From positions 682,001 through 746,000 of the forward strand of contig NC_006047.2 of the NCBI RefSeq assembly GCF_000006445.2: a DNA stretch of 64,000 nt, given 5' to 3'. Position 1 is the stretch's first letter; each line of letters starts with the position of its first letter. The position numbers were made by a program, and so were the translations under genes. Positions 20,559-31,405 of the stretch are shown one piece after another. A model generated the notes under the pieces. That model was not told where the DNA came from. It did no database searches and was given only the letters and a program-made list of their open reading frames with translations. This stretch comes from Debaryomyces hansenii CBS767. Lineage: Eukaryota > Ascomycota > Pichiomycetes > Serinales > Debaryomycetaceae.

Positions 20559-23111
20559 ATGTCAGGATCAGTATGGGATATAGAAGGACTACTTTGTGAA
20601 GACGATATTCCATACGAACAAGAGGTAGCAAAAAATCCTAATAATTTATCAAATTGGTTAAGATATTATAGATTTAAATCATCGACATCATCATGTACAT
20701 TTCAAAATAGAGTATTCATTCTAGAAAGGGCAGTTAAACAATTACCAAGGTCATACAAGTTATGGATGATTTATATTGACGTAGTTTTACAGGAAGTACA
20801 GACTTCAGTCAGCTATAAGAGTAAATCCGAAATTCTTCTGGTTAACATGGTATTCGAAAGGTCGCTACAATTACTCAATAGAGCACCGATATTATGGATC
20901 AAATATCTAGAATTTCTAGTTGAGACACAGCCTTACGAAATAACATTGCTAAGAAGAAAATTCAACGAATGTTTGTATAATTTGCCAATAAGTCAACATC
21001 ATTTAATTTGGCCATTATATATACGATTTGCGGATGATGTTGGAGGAATGACAGGAGTCAAGGTTTACTTGAAATATTTGCAGTATGCCAACCCTGAATC
21101 GCTTCAGGGATTGAATAATGAGCAGGAGGGCGAGCTTGGAATAACTATAGATGATATAATTTCGAAGTTGGTGGAATTTGGTGATGTTAAAGAGGCATCT
21201 AAACTATTTCAGCACATTTTACAACATACTGACAAGTTTATTGGCTTATCGAAGTCACCATTGCAGTTGTGGATCGAGTATATTGACTTGTTAGTAAATT
21301 CCGTCTCAAAAAATAAGCGAAGTACAGTGAATTATAATGAATTTGACTATTTCTTTGAGAAATTAATCAAGGATGGATTGCAGAAATTTCCAGACCAAAT
21401 AGGTAAGTTTTACTTGAAATTGACTTTTTATTTTATCAAACGTAAAAACCTTTTTAAAGCTAGATATTATTTTGATGAAGGTTTGAAAACATGTGTTTCA
21501 GTTAAGGATTTTACTATGATATTTGATTCATATACCGAATTTGAGGAAAACATTTTAACAAATATGAGTGAAAAGCTTGAAAAATTAGGTGAAGATTCAG
21601 ACTTGAATAATGAGTTGGATTTAAGAATGAATGTTTTCGAAAAATTAATAAATGACAGACCATATTTATTGAACGACATGATGCTAAGACAAGATGTGAA
21701 TAATTTGGATGAATGGTTTAAAAAAATAGTGCTCTACAAGAAAGATAGCGATATCAATATGATGCTAGATACTTATGCAGCGGCATTGAGGACCATTAAT
21801 CCTTTGAAAGCTCACTCGTTGGCTAACAAAAAGGAAAACACATTACCCAACCTATGGATTAATTATGCAAATGTTTATGCCTCACAGAATGATGTTAAGA
21901 CAGCGAACCTTATATTCTCCAAATCTGTAAAATCTCAATTTCAATCTCCTGATGATCTTGCTACTTTATATATTGAGTGGTGTGAGCTTTTTGTAAAGCA
22001 TAATGATGACAAGAAAGCAATTGAAATTGTTGAGGATATATGTACTTCGGAACGTGGTAAATTTGATTACAACGATTCTTCGATTGATATACATATAAGA
22101 GTTCAAAAGTCTATCAAATTGTGGTCTTTTTATTTGGATTTGTTAGAGTCAATGATAGAGAACAATAATCAGATTGATGAGATAGAGAAGGTAATTAATG
22201 CATATAATATAACAATTGATCTCAAGATTGCTACTCCTTTAACTATAATTAATTTCGCTAACTTTTTGGAGGAATGGAACTTCTATGAACGGTCATTTTC
22301 CGCGTATGAAATGGGATTGAAGATTTTCAAAGATTCCAAAATAAAATTCGAAATTTGGAACATATATCTTTCGAAAATAATAAAGCATGAGTTAAATATA
22401 GAGAGAATAAGAGATTTATTTGAGCAATGCTTGAATGAATCCTCCATTGAAGGCTATAATGGATGCCCTGCAAACTTATGCAAACCCGTTTACTTGCTAT
22501 ACTCTCAATACGAACAAAGTAAAGGGTGGTTTACTAAATCAGTTAAGATCTTACAACAAGGGTTGAGTAAATTGGATGATGGTTATAATCAAGAATTTTA
22601 TACCAAGGCAGAAAAGGATACTATACTAAGGGACAAGTTTGATATTTATCAAGTCTTAATCAGTAAAATACTCAAACTTAATGACCATAATGAGACTAGA
22701 AAGATTTATGAGCAATCACTCAAAGACAACCAACTAACATTACCTAATTTGATTCAGTTAACCATGGAATTTATCAACTTTGAGACTGAATTAATGGAAT
22801 TTAATCGGGTTAGATCGTTATTTAAATATGTGTGTCAATTATCTAACCCTCAAAGTCCTTTGATAGAACCAATTTGGCATAATTGGGAAACATTTGAACT
22901 AAATCATGGCAATGAAGCTACATTTAAAGATATGCTAAGATTCAAAAGAAAGATTGTCACAGAGTTTGAAAAGGATATTATTTTGAAGAATTCGTTAAAC
23001 CCAATGGGTTTTGTAAAGTCGTCTCAAGGACCGAAGGTATCATCTATTGCCATATCTGCACCAAAAGAAGAAAATAATCCCGATTCTATAGACTTAGATA
23101 TGGATATGTAA
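20559..23111 (+). CDS. SYF1: Pre-mRNA splicing factor Syf1, HAT-repeat protein
   Basis: An 850-residue protein made almost wholly of HAT (half-a-TPR) helical repeats, with recurrent W-x-x-Y/F and E-R-A patterns (for example NWLRYYRFK, FILERAVKQLPRSYKLW, LWINYANVYASQNDV). Syf1 is the scaffold of the Prp19-associated NTC complex and is needed for spliceosome activation and both catalytic steps. The length agrees with the yeast orthologue (about 860). The C-terminal motif LNPMGFVKSS followed by an acidic tail is as in other Syf1 proteins. The 3' end converges with the SBE2-like gene, 131 bases away. Confidence 0.93.
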   Translation: MSGSVWDIEGLLCEDDIPYEQEVAKNPNNLSNWLRYYRFKSSTSSCTFQNRVFILERAVKQLPRSYKLWMIYIDVVLQEVQTSVSYKSKSEILLVNMVFERSLQLLNRAPILWIKYLEFLVETQPYEITLLRRKFNECLYNLPISQHHLIWPLYIRFADDVGGMTGVKVYLKYLQYANPESLQGLNNEQEGELGITIDDIISKLVEFGDVKEASKLFQHILQHTDKFIGLSKSPLQLWIEYIDLLVNSVSKNKRSTVNYNEFDYFFEKLIKDGLQKFPDQIGKFYLKLTFYFIKRKNLFKARYYFDEGLKTCVSVKDFTMIFDSYTEFEENILTNMSEKLEKLGEDSDLNNELDLRMNVFEKLINDRPYLLNDMMLRQDVNNLDEWFKKIVLYKKDSDINMMLDTYAAALRTINPLKAHSLANKKENTLPNLWINYANVYASQNDVKTANLIFSKSVKSQFQSPDDLATLYIEWCELFVKHNDDKKAIEIVEDICTSERGKFDYNDSSIDIHIRVQKSIKLWSFYLDLLESMIENNNQIDEIEKVINAYNITIDLKIATPLTIINFANFLEEWNFYERSFSAYEMGLKIFKDSKIKFEIWNIYLSKIIKHELNIERIRDLFEQCLNESSIEGYNGCPANLCKPVYLLYSQYEQSKGWFTKSVKILQQGLSKLDDGYNQEFYTKAEKDTILRDKFDIYQVLISKILKLNDHNETRKIYEQSLKDNQLTLPNLIQLTMEFINFETELMEFNRVRSLFKYVCQLSNPQSPLIEPIWHNWETFELNHGNEATFKDMLRFKRKIVTEFEKDIILKNSLNPMGFVKSSQGPKVSSIAISAPKEENNPDSIDLDMDM

Positions 23112-23242
23112 CACTATGTACAATATGAATTTATATTTCTAAAAGACTAATAAATATTTGAACTAAAACCTATATATACCAAACCCAGTTATAACCGTAA
23201 TACAAGAAAAAAAAAGATAATCATGATATAGCATAATTAGAT

Positions 23243-25813
23243 TTAAAATTTTTTGAAAGCGTCCTTCCATTTATCAACAAAGCAATCTAAATTAGCAGAT
23301 TGATCAGCACTGTTATTTAATTTGATTGACCTATTCAATTTAACTAATTCACTATAATTGTTCCAGTTTATGTGATAGTATTGGAAGATAATCATAAGGA
23401 AACTTTGAAAGACCTTTAAATTATTCTTACTTTTTGTCTTCTTAGAATGTGCATATACTATGATCAATTGAAGAAACTTCAAAGTTAGATTATAAGCAGA
23501 CGAATTCAATGCATTTTGTATACTCAACTCACTGATCTGATCGATTGAGTTTGTTTTTGAGGAATTGTTAGAGTCACCTCCATTGGTTTTTGGGCTCGTA
23601 AATGAAAATTGCCCAGACTGGCTAACAACCGGGGTGGAAGGAGCAGATAAACTTAAGGGTAATTTATCATTGATTTGAATAAGCATTTCAAAGAAATGAA
23701 TTGAATTCAAATTTTCAAATTCTTTCAAATTGTTAAACTTGTATAAGAATTTGTATAGAATGTTTGACGAAGAGAAATTATTAACATTCGTCCAAGCTCC
23801 CAATGACTTATTTAACTCTTTCAAAAATTGACTATCTAAAACTTCATGGTTAACTAATTCAATCAATACGTAAATTTCTTGCATTGTATTTTCATTCTGG
23901 AACAAGATTAAAAAGAATGGAATCAAGAAAATTTCATCCTGCTTTCGTAAGCCGCTCTCAGATAATGACTTAATATAAAGCAAATATTTAAAGTCAGTCT
24001 TAAAATCATCCAAGCTGAAATTAACTTCAGAATTTTCATTAAATTCTTTCATAATCGAATCATAAAGTGGTCTTTGCAATATCAAATCAATGAGATTTTT
24101 AAATTCGATATCCTTATTAACTTTAATCGAATCAGATAGGTTACTATATTTGTTTTTCGATGCCTCGAAGGAGTTTTTTAAGTTTGTAATGCTCTGTTCA
24201 TTATCTTGAGATAGCGCGTTCATAAAAAACTCGTACCTAAATTTATCAGGGCAATTGGATTCCCACGATAATTTTCTAACCATAGCCTTATCACTCGTTA
24301 ACTTCTTGTTGCATTCTTTCTTATTACTCATCATTAACTTAAACCATTGTTGTTGTTGATTAACCATTGACTCACTAACTCTCTTCCTTGATTCATTGAA
24401 TATTTTCGTATTATTCTCGTAATTATTTAAAACCCGTTGAAATTCTTTATTGTGCTTTGATTTATCAGTAGTAGTTTTTGGAGGAAGATTAATCGGCCTC
24501 GTTTGATCCAAGCAGTTTATTTTCTCAGGTGAAATTAAGTTTATATCTTCGATAGAAGACTGTGATTTAATAAAGGTTGGGAGTTTATACAACATATTCT
24601 GTTCTCTGGTCATTTTCTTTAACTTTGAAACTGATTCCGATCTTTGATTGTAAAAGTTTGAAATATTCTGGGAAATTTTACTATCGTTATCAGTACCGAA
24701 GGAAAATGAATTTTCACTTTCTTCCAATATGCTGTCATCTGAAATATCAGTTCTTATAATAGAGCTGCAAGATATATCAGAGGTTGAGTTTAATCTTCCA
24801 GGCAAGGGACAAGGTTTCATTTCAGTTGAACTATTGACATTATATTTGCTATCATCAGTTACTAAATCGTGTCGAGATAAATACTTCGAAGAATTATTAT
24901 TGATGTACAATTCAGCATGATTTTTAATAACTGGAACATTGAAAATATCAAGGTCATTAGCTAGTATGTCATCGTCATCGTCATTTTCATCATAAAGCTT
25001 TTTACGTAGCTGCTGTCTTTCTTTTGTTTCTTTCGCATTAAGGAATTTCGTTTTTGCTCTTTGTAATGATGTGGCTGACTTCATTGTTTGAAGCTTCGGT
25101 GGTCTTTGTTTGATGATATTTGTCGTGGATGATGCTTTCAACCTCGGTCTAACAACTTGACTTGTAGATGGTGACTGATTATATGATAGATCAGAGTTTG
25201 AATCCATACTTTGATTCTTCAAAGTAAGCGTTGATAGAGATGAGTTAATCTGGTCGTTGCTTTCATCCTCATTTTCATTTTCTTCATTAATTTTATCATT
25301 AGTTTTATCATTAGATTCGCTAGCAGGATTACTAGTGTTTGCACTAGAATTTGCACTGGAATTATTATTAGCACCATACAGATTATGAGATGGTGACTGA
25401 CTTGGGGAGATAAGGGAGTTACTAGTCAATGAACTCAACCTTGAATCTGGCACATCAAATTGTGACGAATTAGCCAGCGACGTCTCGTCGGAATAATTGG
25501 ATTGCAACGATAGTATAGATTCTCCAGACTTAGGTCTATTTGCGACATTAACTGTACCCGTATGTTTTTGTTTCGGATTGCTTCCAGTCAAGTTAATTGA
25601 GCTGTTACTCATTTTTTGGATGTAGTAATCGCCAGGCCTTTTAGAGTCATTTAAAGTAAGTAATGAACTTAACGACCCAACTCTCCTTGGAGGATAAACT
25701 GACGGAAACGTCTTATTACCACTCATGCCGTTACCTGACACATTTCTGCCGATAGATATATCATAATAGTTATTATCATTCAAAGAAGATTGTGAATGAT
25801 TTGCGTGATTCAT
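23243..25813 (-). CDS. Probable Sbe2/Sbe22-like protein
   Basis: An 856-residue protein. The first half is disordered and rich in Ser and Asn, with a conserved-looking patch PPRRVGSLSSLLTLNDSKRP (about 42-61) and an acidic run. The second half, from WFKLMMSNKKECNKKL on, is helical and likely folded. Length and layout are those of Sbe2/Sbe22 (about 850-865 residues), Golgi-associated proteins of cell-wall and bud-growth transport. I recall the family from its general form and cannot align it here, so the name is a proposal. No transmembrane segment or catalytic motif is visible. It is transcribed toward SYF1. Confidence 0.5.
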   Translation of the reverse strand: MNHANHSQSSLNDNNYYDISIGRNVSGNGMSGNKTFPSVYPPRRVGSLSSLLTLNDSKRPGDYYIQKMSNSSINLTGSNPKQKHTGTVNVANRPKSGESILSLQSNYSDETSLANSSQFDVPDSRLSSLTSNSLISPSQSPSHNLYGANNNSSANSSANTSNPASESNDKTNDKINEENENEDESNDQINSSLSTLTLKNQSMDSNSDLSYNQSPSTSQVVRPRLKASSTTNIIKQRPPKLQTMKSATSLQRAKTKFLNAKETKERQQLRKKLYDENDDDDDILANDLDIFNVPVIKNHAELYINNNSSKYLSRHDLVTDDSKYNVNSSTEMKPCPLPGRLNSTSDISCSSIIRTDISDDSILEESENSFSFGTDNDSKISQNISNFYNQRSESVSKLKKMTREQNMLYKLPTFIKSQSSIEDINLISPEKINCLDQTRPINLPPKTTTDKSKHNKEFQRVLNNYENNTKIFNESRKRVSESMVNQQQQWFKLMMSNKKECNKKLTSDKAMVRKLSWESNCPDKFRYEFFMNALSQDNEQSITNLKNSFEASKNKYSNLSDSIKVNKDIEFKNLIDLILQRPLYDSIMKEFNENSEVNFSLDDFKTDFKYLLYIKSLSESGLRKQDEIFLIPFFLILFQNENTMQEIYVLIELVNHEVLDSQFLKELNKSLGAWTNVNNFSSSNILYKFLYKFNNLKEFENLNSIHFFEMLIQINDKLPLSLSAPSTPVVSQSGQFSFTSPKTNGGDSNNSSKTNSIDQISELSIQNALNSSAYNLTLKFLQLIIVYAHSKKTKSKNNLKVFQSFLMIIFQYYHINWNNYSELVKLNRSIKLNNSADQSANLDCFVDKWKDAFKKF

Positions 25814-26806
25814 ATTACCAATTAGGTCAGGGCTTTACAAAAGGATAATCAAAAATACGTCCCTAAATCAACAGTTATTCGAAAATACTGTTCTTTTTGG
25901 TTGTAAGTTCAATTTAATGTTTTGATACTTGGATCAAACTACCACGTAGTGTTCGAAAAGCGAGTGAATAAGCGATAGATATTCAAAAACTTGCACAATT
26001 TTTGATTTGTTTCAAAGAATAATCAACTAGTATACAAAACCTTTCAAACAGGTATTTTAACTAGGCTTAATCAGAGAACCTTTTACTATATCTTTAAGAC
26101 TAAGGCAATTTAATCCTCCGTAAACAAAGCAACAGTTGTAAGTGAAAACGAGCTGGTTAACACACGAACAATAACAATGCGGTGAATGCACGTCAAATTT
26201 AACCCAGCCAGCTAAATAATTGCAAATTGAATTGATTTTACTACCTCTAGACGAAAGTTCTAAGCTCCAATAAACCAAAGTAAGATATACGACAAGGCGA
26301 CGCTTGTATGAATATCTAGATACAATTTTGGTTACAGGTTATGTATGAAATTGTGTAGAATTATGAGGTGGTAAAGGTACATATGAGATATTTTATCACG
26401 AATAAAGAGGGAAATTTCAACAACCGCATAGTAAAGTAACAATCCTCTATAATAATTAGTCTAAGCCATCTATGAGTCGCTAATATATTTGTTACGTAAT
26501 ACCATTCAGCAATGTGTATTTTTAGTGAGAATCAAGTTAGTTTTGACATATTATTTTTTACATCCATGCCACATCCTTACACCATAATGTGTATTAATCT
26601 CTGGCATTACAATGACTTCGGACATATTATGATATATTATGCGTACTGAAGACTGGTAGCTTCAAGGTAGGTTAGAAAAGTATCACGAACGCTATGACAC
26701 TTACTCCGTAGGATTATAGAGTATAAATAGTCTTGTATTATGTTAAAAGAGTAATGTAGAATAAGATGGGAAATAATTTAAAATCGAATATGCAGCTAAT
26801 CTAAAA
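25814..26806. other. About 1 kb without a supported gene
   Basis: Lies between the start of the SBE2-like gene and the 3' end of AFG1. It contains only short open frames (the longest, 26057-26278 on the minus strand, has no features). I saw no tRNA, snoRNA boxes that I could defend, or repeat. Confidence 0.45.
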
Positions 26807-28279
26807 TCAAAGACTTCTAACATTATCTACCCAATCAGTGGTACTCATTTGCGAAAGTCTTGATAATGCTCTGGCAAAAGCAAATTTTTCTTCATCATTT
26901 GCAAACATCGAGGCCTTCTTTGCTATGCTCTTATCAAAACCATGCTTGACAACCAACTCATCGTCCTGGAAGGTCTCTTCTTTGCCCATATCTTGTTGCT
27001 TCTTATACAACAGGAAGTTGTCCTTCATCAAATTTTCAGGCTCTACAAATAAATCCTTAAATGGTGCAGCACAAGTTACAGCCAATCTTCCGTGAACATC
27101 ATACACCGCATCCAAAAATATAATGAATCGTCTAACTTTATCTCTGACATCTATACTTAAGTAAGGAATATCAGATATTATAAAAGACTGGAATGCATTA
27201 GCCATGGTCAAATAATCACCTGCGGCCATTGGACTTCCACACAATTCTTCAAATGTATATTGAGCAACATAAGGAAAAGAACTTTTAGGAACGTTTAACT
27301 TTCTGCCCCAAACCAGTAAGGAGAAATCTGTGTGTACCTCCTTATTGTCATTTTCATTATTGAAGTATTCGTACCACTGCTCAATGTGCTTTTTGCAGTT
27401 AGCTTGATGGACTTTAGACATATATTTCACACCTGGCTTTGGGAAACAATATACAGAAGAAACTGGTCTAGGGAGCTTTCTGTAATCTGTAGGCGAATTC
27501 AAGTAAATAACTCTAGTTTGTCTCTTGATTTGCTGAATACAAGGTATAAATGACACTCTTTGGATCCCATTCATATATAAATCATCTGGAGCTCTATTAG
27601 AGGTAGCAAATAATATGACACCATAATCCGGACTTAACAATAACATCATTAATCTTCTCAACAACATTGCATCTGCAACATCTGTGACTTGAAATTCATC
27701 AAAACAAAGAATTGTTGATTCCTGGGCAATTTCCGCGGCTAATAACGGTATAACGTCTAATTCTTCGTGATTGTGCTCTAACTTAAGCAGATGCGATCTC
27801 TTGTGCAAATGTTGCATGAATTGATGAAAATGGAGTCTTCTTTTGCTTAAATGTTCGGGAATCGTAACGTAAAATAAATCCATCAACATAGTTTTCCCAC
27901 ATCCAACATCTCCATAAAGATATATACCTTTCATCTCATGTTCAGGTGGTAAACCTGACGATTTATTATTACTTGAATTACTAAAAAACGTTCCGATTAT
28001 TTTTCGTAAACCAATTTTCGGTTTCAAATCACGTATAGTGGGTGTCTCTACTTTTGGTGGCGTATAATCTGCTAACCTGTCATGCAATTTGGATAAACTA
28101 GTAATGATCTTTCTTTGATATGGGTCATCATTCAACCTTCCTTCTTCCACCTTGGAATCGTACGCTTCTAATGGAGACTGTAAGCTCAACGTATTTGAAT
28201 AATGAAAAAGATTACGAGGGATATATGACAATGATTTGAGTCGACTGTAATTAAGCCTTCCATGAACGAGCGAATACAT
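26807..28279 (-). CDS. AFG1: Mitochondrial AAA-type ATPase Afg1 (LACE1 family)
   Basis: Encodes 490 residues from the ATG at 28279. The frame continues 35 codons upstream but without ATG, and the chosen start gives a basic, Arg/Ser/Tyr-rich mitochondrial presequence ([20 protein letters not shown]). Afg1 helps remove damaged mitochondrial proteins, including cytochrome oxidase subunits. [16 protein letters not shown] is Walker A and [21 protein letters not shown] is Walker [19 protein letters not shown] and [18 protein letters not shown] are further family blocks. The length is close to the yeast protein (509). ATG13 ends 231 bases upstream on the same strand. Confidence 0.95.
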   Translation of the reverse strand: MYSLVHGRLNYSRLKSLSYIPRNLFHYSNTLSLQSPLEAYDSKVEEGRLNDDPYQRKIITSLSKLHDRLADYTPPKVETPTIRDLKPKIGLRKIIGTFFSNSSNNKSSGLPPEHEMKGIYLYGDVGCGKTMLMDLFYVTIPEHLSKRRLHFHQFMQHLHKRSHLLKLEHNHEELDVIPLLAAEIAQESTILCFDEFQVTDVADAMLLRRLMMLLLSPDYGVILFATSNRAPDDLYMNGIQRVSFIPCIQQIKRQTRVIYLNSPTDYRKLPRPVSSVYCFPKPGVKYMSKVHQANCKKHIEQWYEYFNNENDNKEVHTDFSLLVWGRKLNVPKSSFPYVAQYTFEELCGSPMAAGDYLTMANAFQSFIISDIPYLSIDVRDKVRRFIIFLDAVYDVHGRLAVTCAAPFKDLFVEPENLMKDNFLLYKKQQDMGKEETFQDDELVVKHGFDKSIAKKASMFANDEEKFAFARALSRLSQMSTTDWVDNVRSL

Positions 28280-28510
28280 TATTTGTTCATATATATCTTT
28301 AATGTTCCAAAGTTCTATAATATGTCCTTGAAAACAATCTCCGGAAGAAGACTTTTTGCTGGGGTAACATCGCGAAAACCACACTTACAGATTTTCAATA
28401 CTTATATATAGGAACTTCGAATGACGAATAAAACATCTAGCAAGGCTTCAATAGTACAGATTATATCATTAAATGAAGGATATATATACATATATAAGGG
28501 GCTACGAACC

Positions 28511-31024
28511 TCAGTGTTTAGCAAGATTCATGTCACTCATGGTAAATAATAAATCATCATCATCATCATCATCATCTTCACCAATATTTGGGGGGTTGGT
28601 AGAAGATTTAAGACTTCTTGAATTGGTGTTAGATTTAGGCGCATTAGCAAGCTTGTTGGTAAGGTACAATTTTAGACTATCGTCTTGATCACGATTATCC
28701 GCTGTATTGTTTGCATAGTCATCATCATCATCATCGAACACACTTTCGTAATGAATTTGACGGCGATCATTATAGATGGAAGGGGTAGTAGCCAAACCGG
28801 AAATTACACCCGATTCGTTATTTGTCTTATGTAAACACGAATGAATGGGTGTAGTCGAGGTTACCGGGGATGATACTAACTTATTCGTAATTGGGGATTT
28901 CAAGAATGTAGTGTTGCTGTTAGTCGAATAATCAAAGCTATTCTTTCGCGAAGATGGAGTACCAGAATCTCTAGCAAGATTATCATCATTTCCACTGGTG
29001 CTACTATTTTCTCTCAATTTGGAATTAATTGAGGGCAAGTGTGAATTATCGTAGGAACCTGAAGGTAACGAAGGGGGAGGAGAGTGTATAGAATGCGACG
29101 ATTTCCTACTTGATGGCCTGCTTCCGCTAAGTTGGTTATGGTGTAAGATTAGACTGGCACTCACACTGTCACTTAATTGCTGATGCTGGTTCTTTAGCAT
29201 TTGGAATTTATTCAAAGCATCTATCTGACTGTTTGAACCCTGGTTATACGAAATCTTAGAATCATTATTTGAATTGTAGCCTGAAAACCTGAGGTCAGAT
29301 TTGCTGTCGATCATCCGGACGAAATCACCTATGTCATCATCTATGTAGAGTCCACTCATTGGGGCATCCGATGAAGCCAGTCCTGCACTTGTAGCTAAAA
29401 GCGACGTGTCATTCATGTTACCAGATGGCAAACTGCTTTGACGACCACTTGTATTTGAAAATCTCCTGCTAGCTCGGGATCCAAAGGATGATGAGAATCT
29501 TGGAGTGTTGGAAGTATTGTCTGGATTAGAAAACCCAAGTAAGTTATCATTATCATGGGCCAAATTAGACCCATGAGATGAGGAAACCGAACGAGGGAAT
29601 GTTGAATTGTATTGATTATTAGAATTATTATTCGCAATAGGGATATTTGCAGTAGTGTTGGTTGAGGAAGTGCTACTCCTAGGATTTCTCAACATAGCTG
29701 CCAATGAAGCATTAGACGCAGACTTGTTGCTCGTAATTGACACCTTTCTCTCTAAGGAAGATCCTCCAAAATTCGTCGTTGCTGGTGGAGATGTACTGAT
29801 AGACCCAACCTTGAATGGATTTATAGTTGGACGCTGTGATACAATCGGTGTTGTATTTGCCGATGGCTTATTATGCGATGGAGAATCTTCCGTCACTGTT
29901 TGGGGACCTGATGAACATGGTGAAAGTGACATAGAAGCATTATTTGATATAGAGAATTTCTTACGCGAGCCACTTATATGTTTAGCATCTTGTTCGAACG
30001 ATTCATCTGGCTCTTCCGATTGTAAATGTTCTTGGCTACTTTCAACGTCTGCATGATGCAGCTCATCATCTTCAGGTTCATTCACTTTTTCATTGGTAGT
30101 CGAATCTCTGTCAATTTTTAATTCTTCCTTAAACTCAATTTCAACTGGAGTGATTTCAGAATCTTTGTCATTATCATCAATATTAACGAAGTGAGTGGAT
30201 AATAATTCTTCATTATCATGAATAGAAAATTCATGATGGTTCCTATAAGCGATTGAAATCTTAAGCGTACCTAAAGTGGTCTGTATAGGCAAGAAATGTT
30301 TATGGCTCATATGTGATTCAGTAGTTAACATTTGATGTGGGATAATTGATTTCGAAAGACCGATCCTACCTTTTGAGCTAATAGGTTGTTTACCATCAAG
30401 AATCTTACACCCTATATTTAGATTCGACTTATTTAAGTTCTTTTTCAATTTGAAAGTCGGCATAAGCCTTGTGTACCCATATAGACTTCGAAACAAAATG
30501 ATTGCCTGTTTGTATATCAATGGCAATTCATCTACTATAGTTCCAGAAACAGTATTCGCATCAAACTCAATAAGCCATCTCTCTAGTACAACTTCATGCT
30601 TTTTTGAACCTCCCTTCGCCACTGTCCATGGGTTACCATTATCATCCCGTAATATCACAGTTTGTATCGCCGTCAATTGTCTTAAATCCAAGTATACCTC
30701 GATAATCATCGGAGGCATCTGGGACACGTCATTTATATTCTTCCATAACTTAAGCTCTTCTTTGGGTAAGTTATCATTATACATATGCAAATTAAACCAT
30801 TTGTTGATTTTTGAGCTTACATTATGACCTCCAACATCACCTCCTACCTTGAGCTGTTCCTCTTTATTATGACTTTCTGACTGGATCCTTGATTGTAGAA
30901 CTATCTGAACAGACTTACTGAAAAAGTTCTGAATTACCTGTGTTAACTTGGCATTCTGCTTTTTAACAAAAGGATCGATCTGACTCTTATCAGAAGATAA
31001 GTCATTCTGCCCGGGTGAAACCAT
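28511..31024 (-). CDS. ATG13: Autophagy protein Atg13
   Basis: An 837-residue protein with the N-terminal HORMA domain (about residues 20-265): FFSKSVQIVLQSR, NKWFNLHMYN, ERWLIEFD, LYKQAIILFRSLYGYTRLMP and KGRIGLSK are conserved family blocks. The rest is long, disordered and rich in Ser and Asn, as in other Atg13 proteins. That part carries the Atg1- and Atg17-binding sites and the TORC1/PKA phosphosites. Atg13 regulates Atg1 kinase and starts autophagy when TORC1 is inactive. Candidate binding segments in the tail include SGLYIDDDIGDFVRMIDSK. Poly-Asp runs encoded by GAT repeats are near the C-terminus. Confidence 0.93.
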   Translation of the reverse strand: MVSPGQNDLSSDKSQIDPFVKKQNAKLTQVIQNFFSKSVQIVLQSRIQSESHNKEEQLKVGGDVGGHNVSSKINKWFNLHMYNDNLPKEELKLWKNINDVSQMPPMIIEVYLDLRQLTAIQTVILRDDNGNPWTVAKGGSKKHEVVLERWLIEFDANTVSGTIVDELPLIYKQAIILFRSLYGYTRLMPTFKLKKNLNKSNLNIGCKILDGKQPISSKGRIGLSKSIIPHQMLTTESHMSHKHFLPIQTTLGTLKISIAYRNHHEFSIHDNEELLSTHFVNIDDNDKDSEITPVEIEFKEELKIDRDSTTNEKVNEPEDDELHHADVESSQEHLQSEEPDESFEQDAKHISGSRKKFSISNNASMSLSPCSSGPQTVTEDSPSHNKPSANTTPIVSQRPTINPFKVGSISTSPPATTNFGGSSLERKVSITSNKSASNASLAAMLRNPRSSTSSTNTTANIPIANNNSNNQYNSTFPRSVSSSHGSNLAHDNDNLLGFSNPDNTSNTPRFSSSFGSRASRRFSNTSGRQSSLPSGNMNDTSLLATSAGLASSDAPMSGLYIDDDIGDFVRMIDSKSDLRFSGYNSNNDSKISYNQGSNSQIDALNKFQMLKNQHQQLSDSVSASLILHHNQLSGSRPSSRKSSHSIHSPPPSLPSGSYDNSHLPSINSKLRENSSTSGNDDNLARDSGTPSSRKNSFDYSTNSNTTFLKSPITNKLVSSPVTSTTPIHSCLHKTNNESGVISGLATTPSIYNDRRQIHYESVFDDDDDDYANNTADNRDQDDSLKLYLTNKLANAPKSNTNSRSLKSSTNPPNIGEDDDDDDDDLLFTMSDMNLAKH

Positions 31025-31405
31025 TCTGTCTTTAACAAAATTAACTCCTTAGAGTTTATGTGGATCAGATATCAATTTCCAATTACAATATAGTATTTAT
31101 ACTAGCCTTTAGTATTGATTGTGTTATGTAAGTAATTAAACGTTTAAGGAGCAGTAAGACATGCGGTGTAATTCGATGCTCTCATTCAAATATTCGAAAG
31201 AGTCCCAAATAAATCAATTATAAACTTATTATTTGCCCGATCAATCGATTTGATTAGTTTGTTATATTATACACAAAGTATATTATATAGATGTATAGAA
31301 GACCTATAATTTAAATTGAAGCCCCTGTAAAAGTGTTAACTATGGTAAATAGACCTTATCGGGTTGTTCTTTTCTCGTGATGCAAAATTATGCTACAAAA
31401 TTAAC
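31025..31405. promoter_or_regulatory. ATG13 upstream region and SKI3 downstream region
   Basis: A 381-base spacer between two minus-strand genes. It should contain the ATG13 promoter and SKI3 3' UTR. AT-rich; no specific site could be supported. Confidence 0.35.

Noticed and set aside
26057..26278. 73-codon minus-strand ORF upstream of AFG1's 3' end
   Set aside because: Cys-rich by chance, with no recognised pattern or supporting signal.
28384..28384. Longer AFG1 start at the upstream end of the open frame
   Set aside because: The upstream codon is GTG and there is no ATG before 28279, which itself starts a typical mitochondrial presequence.
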